Source: Coprobacillus cateniformis
GTDB lineage: Bacteria; Bacillota_I; Bacilli_A; Erysipelotrichales; Coprobacillaceae
NCBI RefSeq assembly: GCF_009767585.1
Contig: NZ_WSNW01000001.1
Location: forward strand, 372,001 to 436,000
Direction of reading: 5' to 3'
Length of the DNA stretch: 64,000 nucleotides
Shown here: piece after piece, positions 1-9,059 of the stretch
Layout of the letters: each line of letters begins with the position of its first letter
Numbering within the stretch: position 1 is the first letter of the stretch
Translations under genes and position numbers: made by a program
The notes under the pieces: generated by a model
The model's input: only the letters and a program-made list of their open reading frames with translations
Databases searched by the model: none
What the model was told of the DNA's origin: nothing

Positions 1-426
1 AGGTATAGTAATATCGACAAATACAGGAACTGCTCCATATTGAATAATCGGTGTTACGGTAGTAGGAAATCCAGCTGCCACCGTAATTACTTCATCTCCT
101 CTTTTAATTTGACGATCCTTTAAAAGGGGAGATGTTAACGCCATAAATGCAAGTAAATTAGCTGACGATCCAGAATTAACTAAATTAACATACTGTATTC
201 CTAGATATTCACCTAATTCTTTTTCAAATTTTTCACAATAACTGCCAGAAGTTAACCAAAATTCTAAAGCAGTATCTACTATATTAATCATTTCTTGAGC
301 ATCATAAACTCTAGCAGCATATGATATTTTATCCCCTTTTTTATATTCATTTAAATTTTCATGATAATCTTTATAATATTTCTTTACTAAATTAAATATT
401 TCTTGCTTTTTTTCTATTTGATTCAC
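1..426 (-). CDS. rfbH: CDP-4-dehydro-6-deoxyglucose 3-dehydrase (partial)
   Basis: This is the N-terminal part of a DegT/DnrJ/EryC1-type PLP enzyme; the C-terminus lies beyond the left window edge. I translated it from the sequence: a GTG start at 424-426 follows a GGAGGAATTTTAAA ribosome binding site inside the end of rfbG. The N-terminus (NQIEKKQEIFNLVKKYY), the ISYAARVYDAQEM segment and VNLVNSGSSANLLA are typical of RfbH/E1. These enzymes remove the C3 hydroxyl of CDP-4-keto-6-deoxyglucose on the way to CDP-3,6-dideoxyhexoses and work with an iron-sulphur reductase (RfbI/E3), which is not in the window. The position directly after rfbF and rfbG supports the call. Confidence 0.88.
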   Translation of the reverse strand, partial: MNQIEKKQEIFNLVKKYYKDYHENLNEYKKGDKISYAARVYDAQEMINIVDTALEFWLTSGSYCEKFEKELGEYLGIQYVNLVNSGSSANLLAFMALTSPLLKDRQIKRGDEVITVAAGFPTTVTPIIQYGAVPVFVDITIP

Positions 427-427
427 T

Positions 428-1480
428 TTAAAATTCCTCCATAAAAAATTTTCTAACTTGGTTTAAGATAACAAATTCTAGATTCTTATTATTCAAATAG
501 TTTTTAGACCATTCAACAGTCATTTCAATAGCTTGTTCAACATTTGTTCTTGGTTTCCAATCAAATATTGATTTTAATTTTGAGCAATCAAGTTTTAAGA
601 AATTAGCTTCATGAGGCCCATTTTGATCAATTGCCTCCCATTTTACATCATTTCCCCATACCTTACAAAATAATGTTGCTAATGTTCCAGTAGTAATACA
701 GTCTTTATCATTTGGGCCAATATTATAACTTCCAGCTAATGAGTAATCATAATATTGTTTCATTGCAATTAACATATATGCATATAAAGGCTCTAACACA
801 TGTTGATAAGGACGAACTGAATTTGGATTTCTAACTTGTATATTCTTTCCTTCCTGTATAGCTCTAACACAGTCTGGAACAATTCTATTATTAGCAAAAT
901 CACCACCACCAATGACATTTCCTGCACGACATGTTGAAACAGGTAATTTCATTTGATAAAAATATGAATTAATATATGATGATGTTACTAACTCACTACA
1001 CGATTTACTATTTGAATATGGATCAAATCCATTAAGGCGATCACTCTCACGATATCCGTAAACCCATTCATTGTTTAGATAGACTTTGTCAGTTGTAACA
1101 TTAATAACTGATTTAACAGTCGGCGTAAGCCTTACGCATTCTAATAAATTTACGGTTCCCATTACATTTGTTTCGTATGTATATTTAGGATTTTGATATG
1201 ATTCTAAAACAATTGGCTGTGCAGCTAAATGAAATACAATCTCTGGTTTTTCTTTCTTAAATACTTGACATAAGATATCAAAATCACTTATATCTCCAAT
1301 GTAAGATGTCATTTTTTGATTAAGTTGTGTAAGATTAAATAGTGATGGATTAGTATTAGGTTCTAATGCATAACCAATAACATTTGCACCGAGTTCTAAT
1401 AAAATTTCACATAACCATGTTCCCTTAAAACCAGTATGTCCTGTAACTAAAACTGTTTTTCCTCTATAAAAATCTTTCAT
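428..1480 (-). CDS. rfbG: CDP-glucose 4,6-dehydratase
   Basis: This 350-residue extended SDR enzyme converts CDP-glucose to CDP-4-dehydro-6-deoxyglucose in the cytoplasm. The NAD-binding TGHTGFKG motif is at residues 13-20, the catalytic YxxxK pair is Y155/K159, and an ST-T segment (NVTTDKVY) lies near residue 130. The length matches the family (about 355 aa). Its start overlaps the rfbF stop by four bases (ATGA), and rfbH begins two bases after its stop, so the three genes are probably translationally coupled. The retained His in TGHTGFKG and the neighbours favour the CDP-glucose enzyme over dTDP- or GDP-sugar dehydratases. Confidence 0.93.
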   Translation of the reverse strand: MKDFYRGKTVLVTGHTGFKGTWLCEILLELGANVIGYALEPNTNPSLFNLTQLNQKMTSYIGDISDFDILCQVFKKEKPEIVFHLAAQPIVLESYQNPKYTYETNVMGTVNLLECVRLTPTVKSVINVTTDKVYLNNEWVYGYRESDRLNGFDPYSNSKSCSELVTSSYINSYFYQMKLPVSTCRAGNVIGGGDFANNRIVPDCVRAIQEGKNIQVRNPNSVRPYQHVLEPLYAYMLIAMKQYYDYSLAGSYNIGPNDKDCITTGTLATLFCKVWGNDVKWEAIDQNGPHEANFLKLDCSKLKSIFDWKPRTNVEQAIEMTVEWSKNYLNNKNLEFVILNQVRKFFMEEF

Positions 1481-2259
1481 TCTTTATCCCACACTTTCCA
1501 CGAAGCCTTATTTTCTCTTAAAAGTCTCTCTAAATAGTCTTTATCTCGCATTGTATCCATACATTGCCAAAAGCCATCATGCGTAAATGCATCTAGTTCT
1601 CCAATACGTGCGATTTTTTCTAATGGATCTTTTTCAAAAATTGTAGAATCATCATTTATAAAATCAAACACTTTTGGTTCTAAAACCATAAATCCACCAT
1701 TTATCCAACCTCCATCCTCTTTACTCTTTTCTCTAAAAGAATTAATTTGGTTATCCGGATTAAGTTCTAATATACCAAATCGACCGCCAGGCTGTACTGC
1801 AGTAATAGTCGCAATATGATTCATTTTTTTATGAAAATTAACAAGTTCTGTAATATTGACATCAGAAACTCCATCACCATAAGTTAATAAAAAAGTCTCA
1901 TTATCAATATATTTTTGTATTCTCTTAATTCTTCCCCCAGTCATAGTATTAAGCCCAGTATCTACAACAGTTACACTCCATGGCTCAGATACATTATTAT
2001 GAACAACCATTTTATTATCATCTTTAAAATTAAAGGTGATGTCAGATTTGTGTAATGCATAATTATAAAAATATTCTTTTATAATATGTTGTTTATATCC
2101 TGCACATATAATAAATTCATTAAACCCATAATAACTGTATAATTTCATAATATGCCATAAAATAGGTTGGTCACCAATTTCAATCATCGGCTTTGGTTTC
2201 AAATGAGATTCTTCACTAATTCTAGTGCCAAATCCTCCTGCTAAAATAACAACTTTCAT
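1477..2259 (-). CDS. rfbF: glucose-1-phosphate cytidylyltransferase
   Basis: This 260-residue nucleotidyltransferase makes CDP-glucose from CTP and glucose-1-phosphate, the first committed step to CDP-3,6-dideoxysugars. The nucleotide-binding LAGGFGTR motif is at residues 6-13 and KPKPMIEIG at 21-29. The rest (TGGRIKRIQKYI, LTYGDGVSDV, NGGFMVLEPKVFDFI) is collinear with RfbF/DdhA proteins of about 257 aa. The D-G-V-S-D segment is the metal-binding region of the family. The gene precedes rfbG with a four-base overlap. Some homologues make other NDP-glucoses, but this gene trio makes the CTP enzyme the best reading. Confidence 0.93.
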   Translation of the reverse strand: MKVVILAGGFGTRISEESHLKPKPMIEIGDQPILWHIMKLYSYYGFNEFIICAGYKQHIIKEYFYNYALHKSDITFNFKDDNKMVVHNNVSEPWSVTVVDTGLNTMTGGRIKRIQKYIDNETFLLTYGDGVSDVNITELVNFHKKMNHIATITAVQPGGRFGILELNPDNQINSFREKSKEDGGWINGGFMVLEPKVFDFINDDSTIFEKDPLEKIARIGELDAFTHDGFWQCMDTMRDKDYLERLLRENKASWKVWDKE

Positions 2260-2274
2260 TTTAATTTCCTCCCT

Positions 2275-3741
2275 TTATTTTCCAATATATTTCCCAAAAG
2301 TAGTATTACTATAATTAGGTGCTACAAAGTTAATGCTATTTTCATCTAACTGAATATTTTCTATTGTTAAATTGATCTGATGGTTATTTCTTACTTCGTG
2401 ATATCCTCTATATAACTCAGTCAATGGAGTAAACATACCAACTGATAAACAACCTAAGATTAATAATCCTTTTTTCGAAATGAATACACCTTTATCCTTA
2501 AACTGAAAATGAAAAATCATTTCTTTTATAACAAGTACCATTAAACAGAACAGTAAAGGTATTGATGCTCTCATCTCAAAATCATTTGTTGTCCCAAAAC
2601 GGAAAGCAGCTATAAATGGTAATGCAACAGCAATTGCGTAAAATAAATAATTCTTCTTGTTATTCTTGTAGACAAGAAATAAATAGACTCCACATTCTAC
2701 TAATATAAAAACAACAAGCATAAACCAGTCATACCAGGAAGAGCCACCAATATTTAAATTAAACAACATTCCTTGTCCACCAGAAGACCTTGTGTTAGAA
2801 AATATGTAAGTTAATAGTATTGGAGCTAGAATAAAAATCCCTAAAATATTAGGTATTGTTAATAAATCTTTAATTAATACATGTGTTTTTTTCTTTAGCA
2901 AGTAATTAAATAGAATCTTAAATACCACTATCACAAAGCATCCAAATAATGGTAGCGGACAAAAAAGAATTAATAGTATTCCAAAATATGCATCTAATTT
3001 AATATCATTAAAAGATATAAAAAGTATGGTTCCAAGCCAAGCTGGTATTGCCTGATTAAATACCCAAAATAGCTGAGTTGTTTGAGAACTAAACTGATAG
3101 TAAATATTCCAAGTTTCCAAATGAGTAGAGAAGTCAGTATTTCTAATCAAAAGGCCTATAACGTCTAGACCACTAAAGAATATAAATATAATTAATGCTA
3201 GAAGTATATACTTATTTTGCGTTATATTAATATGAAAAATCATTAATGAAAAAGTAAGTAAAATACCTAAGGATGTCCAAAGTAATAAAATAATATTACT
3301 TATACTCCAAACTATATTTTGACTTATGCCTATAAGACATAATAGTTTTCCAAAGGTCATAGGAACAATCCAGTGACCAATATAATAGGATAAGAAAGTA
3401 TCATTCCCGTAAGTTATTGGAATATCTTTAAAAATCATATCTTTAAAAATAGCATTCCTCGCCCCCCAGTCAGAAGACTGATAATATAGATTGCCTTGTC
3501 CACCCAAAATGCACCATAATATAATAATGGCAGCAATGATGATAAGGTATTTATATGGTATTTTTATAATTGCCTCTGAATGACTTTTTTGTTTTATATA
3601 TTTAAGATGAATAAACAATATTGTGGCAATACCTATGAGGGCAATGAACCATCTGCACCATAAAACTAAAAAAAGAATAATTGGAATCTCTAAATACAAA
3701 GCAGATAAATTCAGAACATTCTTTTTCTTGATATTAATCAT
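2275..3741 (-). CDS. multi-pass membrane protein of the polysaccharide operon
   Basis: About 488 residues with roughly 10-12 hydrophobic helices and long loops, including an aromatic, charged loop after the third helix (SSDWGARNAIFKDMIFKDIPI ... YYIGHW). I do not recognise a named family. The shape resembles GT-C-type integral membrane glycosyltransferases or a second polymerase-like protein, but I saw no certain catalytic motif. A GGAGAG Shine-Dalgarno at 3746-3751 makes an ATG at 3741 (or 3744) more likely than the upstream ATG at 3753. It overlaps the end of glf by eight bases and lies 15 bases ahead of rfbF, so it belongs to the same transcript. Confidence 0.7.
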   Translation of the reverse strand: MINIKKKNVLNLSALYLEIPIILFLVLWCRWFIALIGIATILFIHLKYIKQKSHSEAIIKIPYKYLIIIAAIIILWCILGGQGNLYYQSSDWGARNAIFKDMIFKDIPITYGNDTFLSYYIGHWIVPMTFGKLLCLIGISQNIVWSISNIILLLWTSLGILLTFSLMIFHINITQNKYILLALIIFIFFSGLDVIGLLIRNTDFSTHLETWNIYYQFSSQTTQLFWVFNQAIPAWLGTILFISFNDIKLDAYFGILLILFCPLPLFGCFVIVVFKILFNYLLKKKTHVLIKDLLTIPNILGIFILAPILLTYIFSNTRSSGGQGMLFNLNIGGSSWYDWFMLVVFILVECGVYLFLVYKNNKKNYLFYAIAVALPFIAAFRFGTTNDFEMRASIPLLFCLMVLVIKEMIFHFQFKDKGVFISKKGLLILGCLSVGMFTPLTELYRGYHEVRNNHQINLTIENIQLDENSINFVAPNYSNTTFGKYIGK

Positions 3742-4846
3742 CATTCTCTCCAAATTCTTTTATACATGTTTGAAGTGCTTCTTCAATAACATTATGCATA
3801 TCAAAATATTTATACATTCCTAATCTTCCACCAAAAATAATATTTTCTTCTTTATCAGCTAGTTCTTTATATTTCGCATATAATTTATTGTTCTTTTCAT
3901 CATTCATTGGATAATAAGGTTCATCACCTTTTTTCCATGTTGCAGGATATTCTTTTGTAATGATTGTTTTTGGCTGTATACCAAATTCAAAATGTTTGTG
4001 TTCAATAATTCTTGTAAAAGGAATTTCATATTCGTTATAATTAACAACAGCATTTCCCTGATAATTATTAAGTTCTAATATTTCAGTCTCAAATTTTAAA
4101 CTTCTATATTCAAGTTCACCAAAACAATAGTCATAATATTGATCAATCATTCCTGTAAAGACTACTTTTTTCGCCATAGATATATAATCTTCTTTACGAT
4201 CAAAGAAATTACAATTTAATTGAACATCTATCCCATCTAACATTTTCTCAATAATTTGTGTATAGCCTCCAATTGGTATACCTTGATATAAGTCGTTAAA
4301 GTAATTGTTATCATAAGTGAATCTTACTGGTAATCTTTTAATAATGAACGAAGGAAGTTCATTACAAGGTTTTCCCCATTGTTTTTGTGTATAACCTTTA
4401 ATCAACTTCTCATAAATATCTTTTCCAACCAAAGAAATTGCTTGTTCCTCAAGGTTCTTTGGTTTCATAATTCCAGATTCTTTAATTTGCTCATTGATTT
4501 TTTCTTGAGCTTCTTGTGGAGTTACAACACCCCAAAGTTTATTAAAAGTATTCATATTAAAAGGCATATTATATATTTCATCTTTATACTTAGCAATTGG
4601 TGAATTTGTAAATCTATTGAATTCAGCAAATTGTTGAATATATTCCCAAACTCTTTTATTAGAGGTATGAAAAATATGAGCACCATATTTATGAACCTGT
4701 ATTCCTTCAATCTTTTCTGTATAGATATTTCCACCTATATGATTTCGCTTATCTATGACAAGACATTTATAACCTTTCTTATTTGCTTCATAAGCAAATA
4801 TAGAACCAAATAATCCAGCACCTACTATTAAATAATCATATTTCAT
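3734..4846 (-). CDS. glf: UDP-galactopyranose mutase
   Basis: This 370-residue FAD enzyme interconverts UDP-galactopyranose and UDP-galactofuranose, supplying Galf for the polysaccharide. The N-terminal FAD-binding motif is VGAGLFGSIFA, followed by VIDKRNHIGGN. Further hallmarks are VHKYGAHIFHT, YTQKQWGKPCNELP and FGGRLGMYKYFDMHNVIEEAL near the C-terminus. Length matches E. coli Glf (367 aa). It overlaps the upstream GT14 gene by an ATGA and the downstream membrane protein by a few bases. The GlfT-like glycosyltransferase at 7200-8099 is a plausible user of its product. Confidence 0.96.
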   Translation of the reverse strand: MKYDYLIVGAGLFGSIFAYEANKKGYKCLVIDKRNHIGGNIYTEKIEGIQVHKYGAHIFHTSNKRVWEYIQQFAEFNRFTNSPIAKYKDEIYNMPFNMNTFNKLWGVVTPQEAQEKINEQIKESGIMKPKNLEEQAISLVGKDIYEKLIKGYTQKQWGKPCNELPSFIIKRLPVRFTYDNNYFNDLYQGIPIGGYTQIIEKMLDGIDVQLNCNFFDRKEDYISMAKKVVFTGMIDQYYDYCFGELEYRSLKFETEILELNNYQGNAVVNYNEYEIPFTRIIEHKHFEFGIQPKTIITKEYPATWKKGDEPYYPMNDEKNNKLYAKYKELADKEENIIFGGRLGMYKYFDMHNVIEEALQTCIKEFGENDD

Positions 4847-5745
4847 TTTTCTTTCTCCCTTAGTCTATCAAATAATTTGTCAACAATTACAGAATCAGTA
4901 TAATAATCAAATTTGCGTATAAAAAAAGAAGTCTTGATTTTTTTAATATCATCAAAATCACTCTTCCTAAATGTATATGGATTACCTCTTTGCCAATCAA
5001 CAAATCTTCCTAGATGAATTCTTCTGTTCGAAGACTCCTCATTGTAATAATTATTTTCAATAAATTTTGATTGTTCTAAAAGCGTCTGTAAAAATAATTC
5101 ATCAGCGCAACATGTGTTATGAAAATGTTTATGTATCCATGATTCATGATCAAGAACATATTTAGCAAAATTGTGAGTAATATCAAACCAGTTTGATCCA
5201 TATGAGAAATGGATGTCTTTACAACGATTGACATTTAATTTTTTTTGTAAACTTAATAGGCTTTCTCTAATAAAAGTTTGAGGTTTTCTTACCAGAGGGT
5301 TAGAATTTCTTATTGAATTTTGTAGAACATAATAATATTTCACTCGAGATATAACATCATTTTCTATTGCTATTCTATGAGGAGAGAACTCGACAAACTC
5401 TTTTCCTTTATTCTCCTCAAAAAAATTCAAGAAATCATTTTTTGTAAGGAGAGGAATATCACATCCTGATATCAAGTGATAATAATCATAATTTCCACAA
5501 ATAGAACTCTTTAAGAGTAGCAGTTCACATTTAATTTGACTATATGTTCCCCAATAAACATTAATTCTCTTTGTAAAATAAATATGTGATTTTTTGCAGA
5601 TACCATAAAATAATTCATGTTTAAAATGCTTGGCCTTTTTATCAACATGAATATAAAAATCTATGTTTTCATCATCATATAATGATAGAAATTGTTTTGT
5701 TATTTCTTCATTATTATGTGTGGCAATTAATATAGCATGCTTCAT
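4843..5745 (-). CDS. GT14-type (core-2/I-branching-like) glycosyltransferase
   Basis: A 300-residue soluble protein starting MKHAILIATHNNEE, with FYIHVDKKAKHF, YYHLISGCDIPLL, EFVEFSPHR, a central SYGSNWFDITHNFAKYVLDH and a CADELFLQTLL motif. This set is typical of bacterial GT14 beta-1,6-N-acetylglucosaminyltransferase-like enzymes; the final E in the ADE motif is the expected catalytic acid. It probably transfers GlcNAc or a related sugar onto the growing repeat unit on the inner membrane face. The start has a good AAGGGGAG site eight bases upstream. The acceptor cannot be read from the sequence. Confidence 0.82.
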   Translation of the reverse strand: MKHAILIATHNNEEITKQFLSLYDDENIDFYIHVDKKAKHFKHELFYGICKKSHIYFTKRINVYWGTYSQIKCELLLLKSSICGNYDYYHLISGCDIPLLTKNDFLNFFEENKGKEFVEFSPHRIAIENDVISRVKYYYVLQNSIRNSNPLVRKPQTFIRESLLSLQKKLNVNRCKDIHFSYGSNWFDITHNFAKYVLDHESWIHKHFHNTCCADELFLQTLLEQSKFIENNYYNEESSNRRIHLGRFVDWQRGNPYTFRKSDFDDIKKIKTSFFIRKFDYYTDSVIVDKLFDRLREKEK

Positions 5746-5746
5746 T

Positions 5747-7177
5747 TTATCTCCCCTTAAAGAAACGTGTTAATGTGTTTATAACTAAATCGTCTTTTAA
5801 AATAATAAGTAATCCAAAATATAAACTAGATCCTATAATAATTAATAAAAATGTTGTTATTACTGTTGAAACTAAATATTGAGAAAGAAAATATATACAT
5901 ATAAACATAATTATTGAAGATATAATATATAATTTTGACTGTTTCAATACCTCTATAAAATTTATCTCTTTACGTATACAATAAAGTTGGAATATTGACA
6001 CACCAAATTCTGCAGTTACGGAAGCAATAGCAGCTCCAGCAGATAAAAATATAGGAATCAGAAGACAATTAAGAATTAAGTTAACAATTGATCCTATAAT
6101 TGTTGAAATTGTATAGATTTTTTGACGCTGTGTAGGTATTAAATATTGAAAGCCAATAATATTGCTAATTCCCATAAAAACAACAATTGGTGAAGTAATC
6201 ATAAGGATTTGTGAAGAATTTATGAATTCTTCACCTAAGAACCATGGAATTAAGTTAGATGATATGCCCATCAATCCAAACATAATAGGAAATGCAATTA
6301 TAAAAGTATATCTTAATGATGTTTTTGTATATTGGACGATCTTTTTTTGATCATTTTGTACATATAGATGAGCAATTCGTGGTAACATAACAGTGCTCAA
6401 AGAGGTCACTAAAGTAAGTGCTAACTTTACAATTTTTTGAGCTTGTTCATAGTACCCAATTTGAATGGTATTATTCGTTATAATTCCAATCATAAAACGG
6501 TCTAAGACTGTATAAATAGATATTGCAATTTGAGGGAAAAATAACACTAATGTTGGACGAATATGTTTTTTTATATGCAGTTTATGAACAGGTATAAAAT
6601 GAATATATTTATTTATCGTTAACCACATTGAAAGATTTCCTAGTAATAATGACAATGAATAAATAACTGCATAAAGTGGTAGGTCTGCTTTAGTTTTGAC
6701 AAATGCAAAAATGCATACAATTCCAATAATTTTAACAAGTATATTCCTAATAACAATCTTCTTAAAATCTTCTATTCCTTGATAAAAATATGTAATATCA
6801 AGCATATTTGCAATTAAATCAATAATTTGTATATAGAATAATATTTTATATTGATTCATAATTTGAATAGTAAAAGCAAAAAAGAAAATGCTAATGCTCA
6901 TAGTACATATTTTTAACAATAATATTTCAAAAAAAGATTGACTTCTTTTGTCTAAATCATTTTGGTGATAGGCAATTTCTCTTTGACCATAAAGATTTAA
7001 TCCAATGCATCCAAATAAAATAAAATAGGTTGTTATTGAAGTTGTGTAACTATATGTTCCTACTCCATCAGGACCTAAAACTCTTGAAATGTAGGGAGTT
7101 GTTATTAATGGGAGAACGATGACTAATATTTGATATGATAAATTAAAAATATAATTTATTGTTAATTTTCTCTTCAC
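5747..7177 (-). CDS. wzx: Wzx-type lipid-linked repeat-unit flippase
   Basis: A polytopic membrane protein of about 476 residues with 12-14 predicted helices, beginning KRKLTINYIFNLSYQILVIVLPLITTPYISRVLGPDGVGTYSY, the hallmark start of the MATE/MVF-like polysaccharide flippase family. It should move undecaprenyl-linked repeat units across the membrane for Wzy polymerisation. I prefer a GTG start at 7177 because AAGGTG lies a few bases upstream. The ATG at 7207 would overlap the preceding gene and add ten non-conserved residues. The gene starts 22 bases after the GlfT-like gene. Confidence 0.9.
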   Translation of the reverse strand: MKRKLTINYIFNLSYQILVIVLPLITTPYISRVLGPDGVGTYSYTTSITTYFILFGCIGLNLYGQREIAYHQNDLDKRSQSFFEILLLKICTMSISIFFFAFTIQIMNQYKILFYIQIIDLIANMLDITYFYQGIEDFKKIVIRNILVKIIGIVCIFAFVKTKADLPLYAVIYSLSLLLGNLSMWLTINKYIHFIPVHKLHIKKHIRPTLVLFFPQIAISIYTVLDRFMIGIITNNTIQIGYYEQAQKIVKLALTLVTSLSTVMLPRIAHLYVQNDQKKIVQYTKTSLRYTFIIAFPIMFGLMGISSNLIPWFLGEEFINSSQILMITSPIVVFMGISNIIGFQYLIPTQRQKIYTISTIIGSIVNLILNCLLIPIFLSAGAAIASVTAEFGVSIFQLYCIRKEINFIEVLKQSKLYIISSIIMFICIYFLSQYLVSTVITTFLLIIIGSSLYFGLLIILKDDLVINTLTRFFKGR

Positions 7178-7199
7178 CAATAACACCTTCTTTCTTTTT

Positions 7200-8099
7200 T
7201 TAATCAATATATTCTATTTCTGGTTTGAATTTTTTCCCAGCTTTTACACTTTTCAATATAATTCTAATTTTCTTCCATTTTCCTTTTTGCGAACTCTTAA
7301 TGATTTTTTTAATATCTAAGAAAATACCATATCTATATAATAACATGGATAATTTATTTCCTTGTTGTCTATTCACATAATACATGTTTCTATATGAAAA
7401 TTGATATCTAAATAATCTATCAGGTGAATCCTGAGAAATGTCAGTTGGAATATTACTCTTCATTTTATGAGTAACAATACTTTTAGAGACAAAATAAGAT
7501 GGGTATATGTCACTTATTCTCTTAGTATACTCAGCATCATCACCCCAAACAAAAAACTCTTTAAATGGGAGACCAATTTCTTTTACGATTTTACTAGTGA
7601 AAAAACATGATACAAATGAACACTGTTCTACTCTTAATAATCCATCTTTGATAAGTTGTGTATTTTCAATCCATTGCTTTGAAACGTTAGGGACATTCAT
7701 GGCACAGGGACTTCCATCAATCCATTTTACATCGCTACATAGAAAACCAAAATCATCTTTTAAGATAGTTTTTGCTGCTAATAATTCTTCTAAAGCAGTT
7801 GGTTTGGGTAGGGTATCATCATCCATAATCCATAAATAAGAAAAACCGTTTTGTACAGCTTCTTTTATCCCAAAACTAAATCCACCAGCACCACCTAAAT
7901 TTTTACCAGTATTAAAATAATATAATCTATCATTATCTAACATATCATTGATATATTCATATGTTCCATCTGTACTAGCGTTATCTATAATATAGATACT
8001 AAAATTTTGATAAGTCTGCTGAAACAAAGATAGAATTGATTCTTTCAATAATTCTTTTCGATTATAAGTCACTATAATTGCTACAATATCATTAGTCAT
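7200..8099 (-). CDS. GT2 glycosyltransferase, galactofuranosyltransferase-like
   Basis: A 299-residue GT2 protein. The N-terminus IVAIIVTYNRKELLKESILSLFQQ, IDNASTDGT, the LGGAGGFSFGIKEA stretch and WIMDDDT (DxD-type metal site) match the GlfT2-like subgroup that transfers galactofuranose. C-terminal FFVWGDDAEYTKRI supplies the usual catalytic D-D/E motif. The presence of glf in the operon supports Galf as donor, which remains an inference. The start follows GAAAGGAC at suitable spacing. Confidence 0.82.
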   Translation of the reverse strand: MTNDIVAIIVTYNRKELLKESILSLFQQTYQNFSIYIIDNASTDGTYEYINDMLDNDRLYYFNTGKNLGGAGGFSFGIKEAVQNGFSYLWIMDDDTLPKPTALEELLAAKTILKDDFGFLCSDVKWIDGSPCAMNVPNVSKQWIENTQLIKDGLLRVEQCSFVSCFFTSKIVKEIGLPFKEFFVWGDDAEYTKRISDIYPSYFVSKSIVTHKMKSNIPTDISQDSPDRLFRYQFSYRNMYYVNRQQGNKLSMLLYRYGIFLDIKKIIKSSQKGKWKKIRIILKSVKAGKKFKPEIEYID

Positions 8100-8100
8100 A

Positions 8101-9057
8101 TTATTGTCCTTTCAATTTAGTATTAATAAGAATTCTACTTAATGGATATAATTTCCAACTCACAAGGAAACAAACTAATTTATAACCCATCGACTGTTGT
8201 TTAAAATAGTGATTTTGCTTCCATATAGGATATCTTTCCTTTAAAATGTTATAGGCTAATTTCATCTCATCATATCTGCGTAATGGAATAAGTCTTAGTG
8301 CATTCTGAAATAATAAATTACTAATAAATAGATATTCTTTTTCTTGAAAAAATTGTGTATCTGAAACTTGCTTATCAAACATCTTCATAGCAATAATTAT
8401 ATCCATCATTTTTTCATGAAAAGAATGTTGTTTCATAATTGAATTTTCTCTTTGCCTATAATAATATAAAGGTTGTTTAATATAATACAATGATTCACAA
8501 TAATTAATATAATTTGCTGTAGTTGCACGGTCTTCATACCATATACCTACTGGAAAATAAATTTTGTTATCTTTCAAGATACTTGTTCTTATGACTTTAT
8601 TCCATGCGGCAGGATTCATTAATAAATAATCTTTTTTTGATATATATCCTTGATTAATAGGGGAGATATGAACGACTTCTTCTTTATTAGTCCATTTATG
8701 AGTATAATCAAATATGATTAAATCAGGATGTTTTTTTGTAATAATATTTGCTATGATTTCTATAAAGTCTTCATAGAGAAAATCATCACTATCTATAAAA
8801 AGAGTATATTCTTTGTTTAAATAAGATAATGCAAAATTTCTAGCATCACTTAAACCTCCATTCTCTTTATAAAGATAATGAAATAATTGAGGATATTCAT
8901 TTGCATACTGCTTAGCAATGGTACTAGAATGATCAGTGGATCCATCATCAACTAAAAATACCTCTATATCATGATTTCGACTCTGCTGGTAGACAGAATC
9001 TAAGCATATTGCCAGATAGTCTTCTACATTGTAAATAGGAATAATAATTGAAAGCAT
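8101..9057 (-). CDS. GT2 glycosyltransferase (EpsJ-like), tandem paralogue A
   Basis: About 318 residues from the preferred ATG at 9057, which sits six bases after AAGAGAGG and directly follows the upstream stop. The open frame reaches 9138, but those 27 extra codons lack homology and overlap the neighbour. The GT-A fold is seen as LSIIIPIYNVEDYLAICLDSVYQQS, FLVDDGSTDHS and LFIDSDDFLYEDF (DxD). The C-terminal half has the WYEDRATTANYI motif and is collinear with the next upstream gene, so the two look like a diverged tandem duplication. Probably a cytoplasmic, membrane-associated repeat-unit transferase; donor and linkage are unknown. Confidence 0.85.
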   Translation of the reverse strand: MLSIIIPIYNVEDYLAICLDSVYQQSRNHDIEVFLVDDGSTDHSSTIAKQYANEYPQLFHYLYKENGGLSDARNFALSYLNKEYTLFIDSDDFLYEDFIEIIANIITKKHPDLIIFDYTHKWTNKEEVVHISPINQGYISKKDYLLMNPAAWNKVIRTSILKDNKIYFPVGIWYEDRATTANYINYCESLYYIKQPLYYYRQRENSIMKQHSFHEKMMDIIIAMKMFDKQVSDTQFFQEKEYLFISNLLFQNALRLIPLRRYDEMKLAYNILKERYPIWKQNHYFKQQSMGYKLVCFLVSWKLYPLSRILINTKLKGQ

Positions 9058-9059
9058 AA

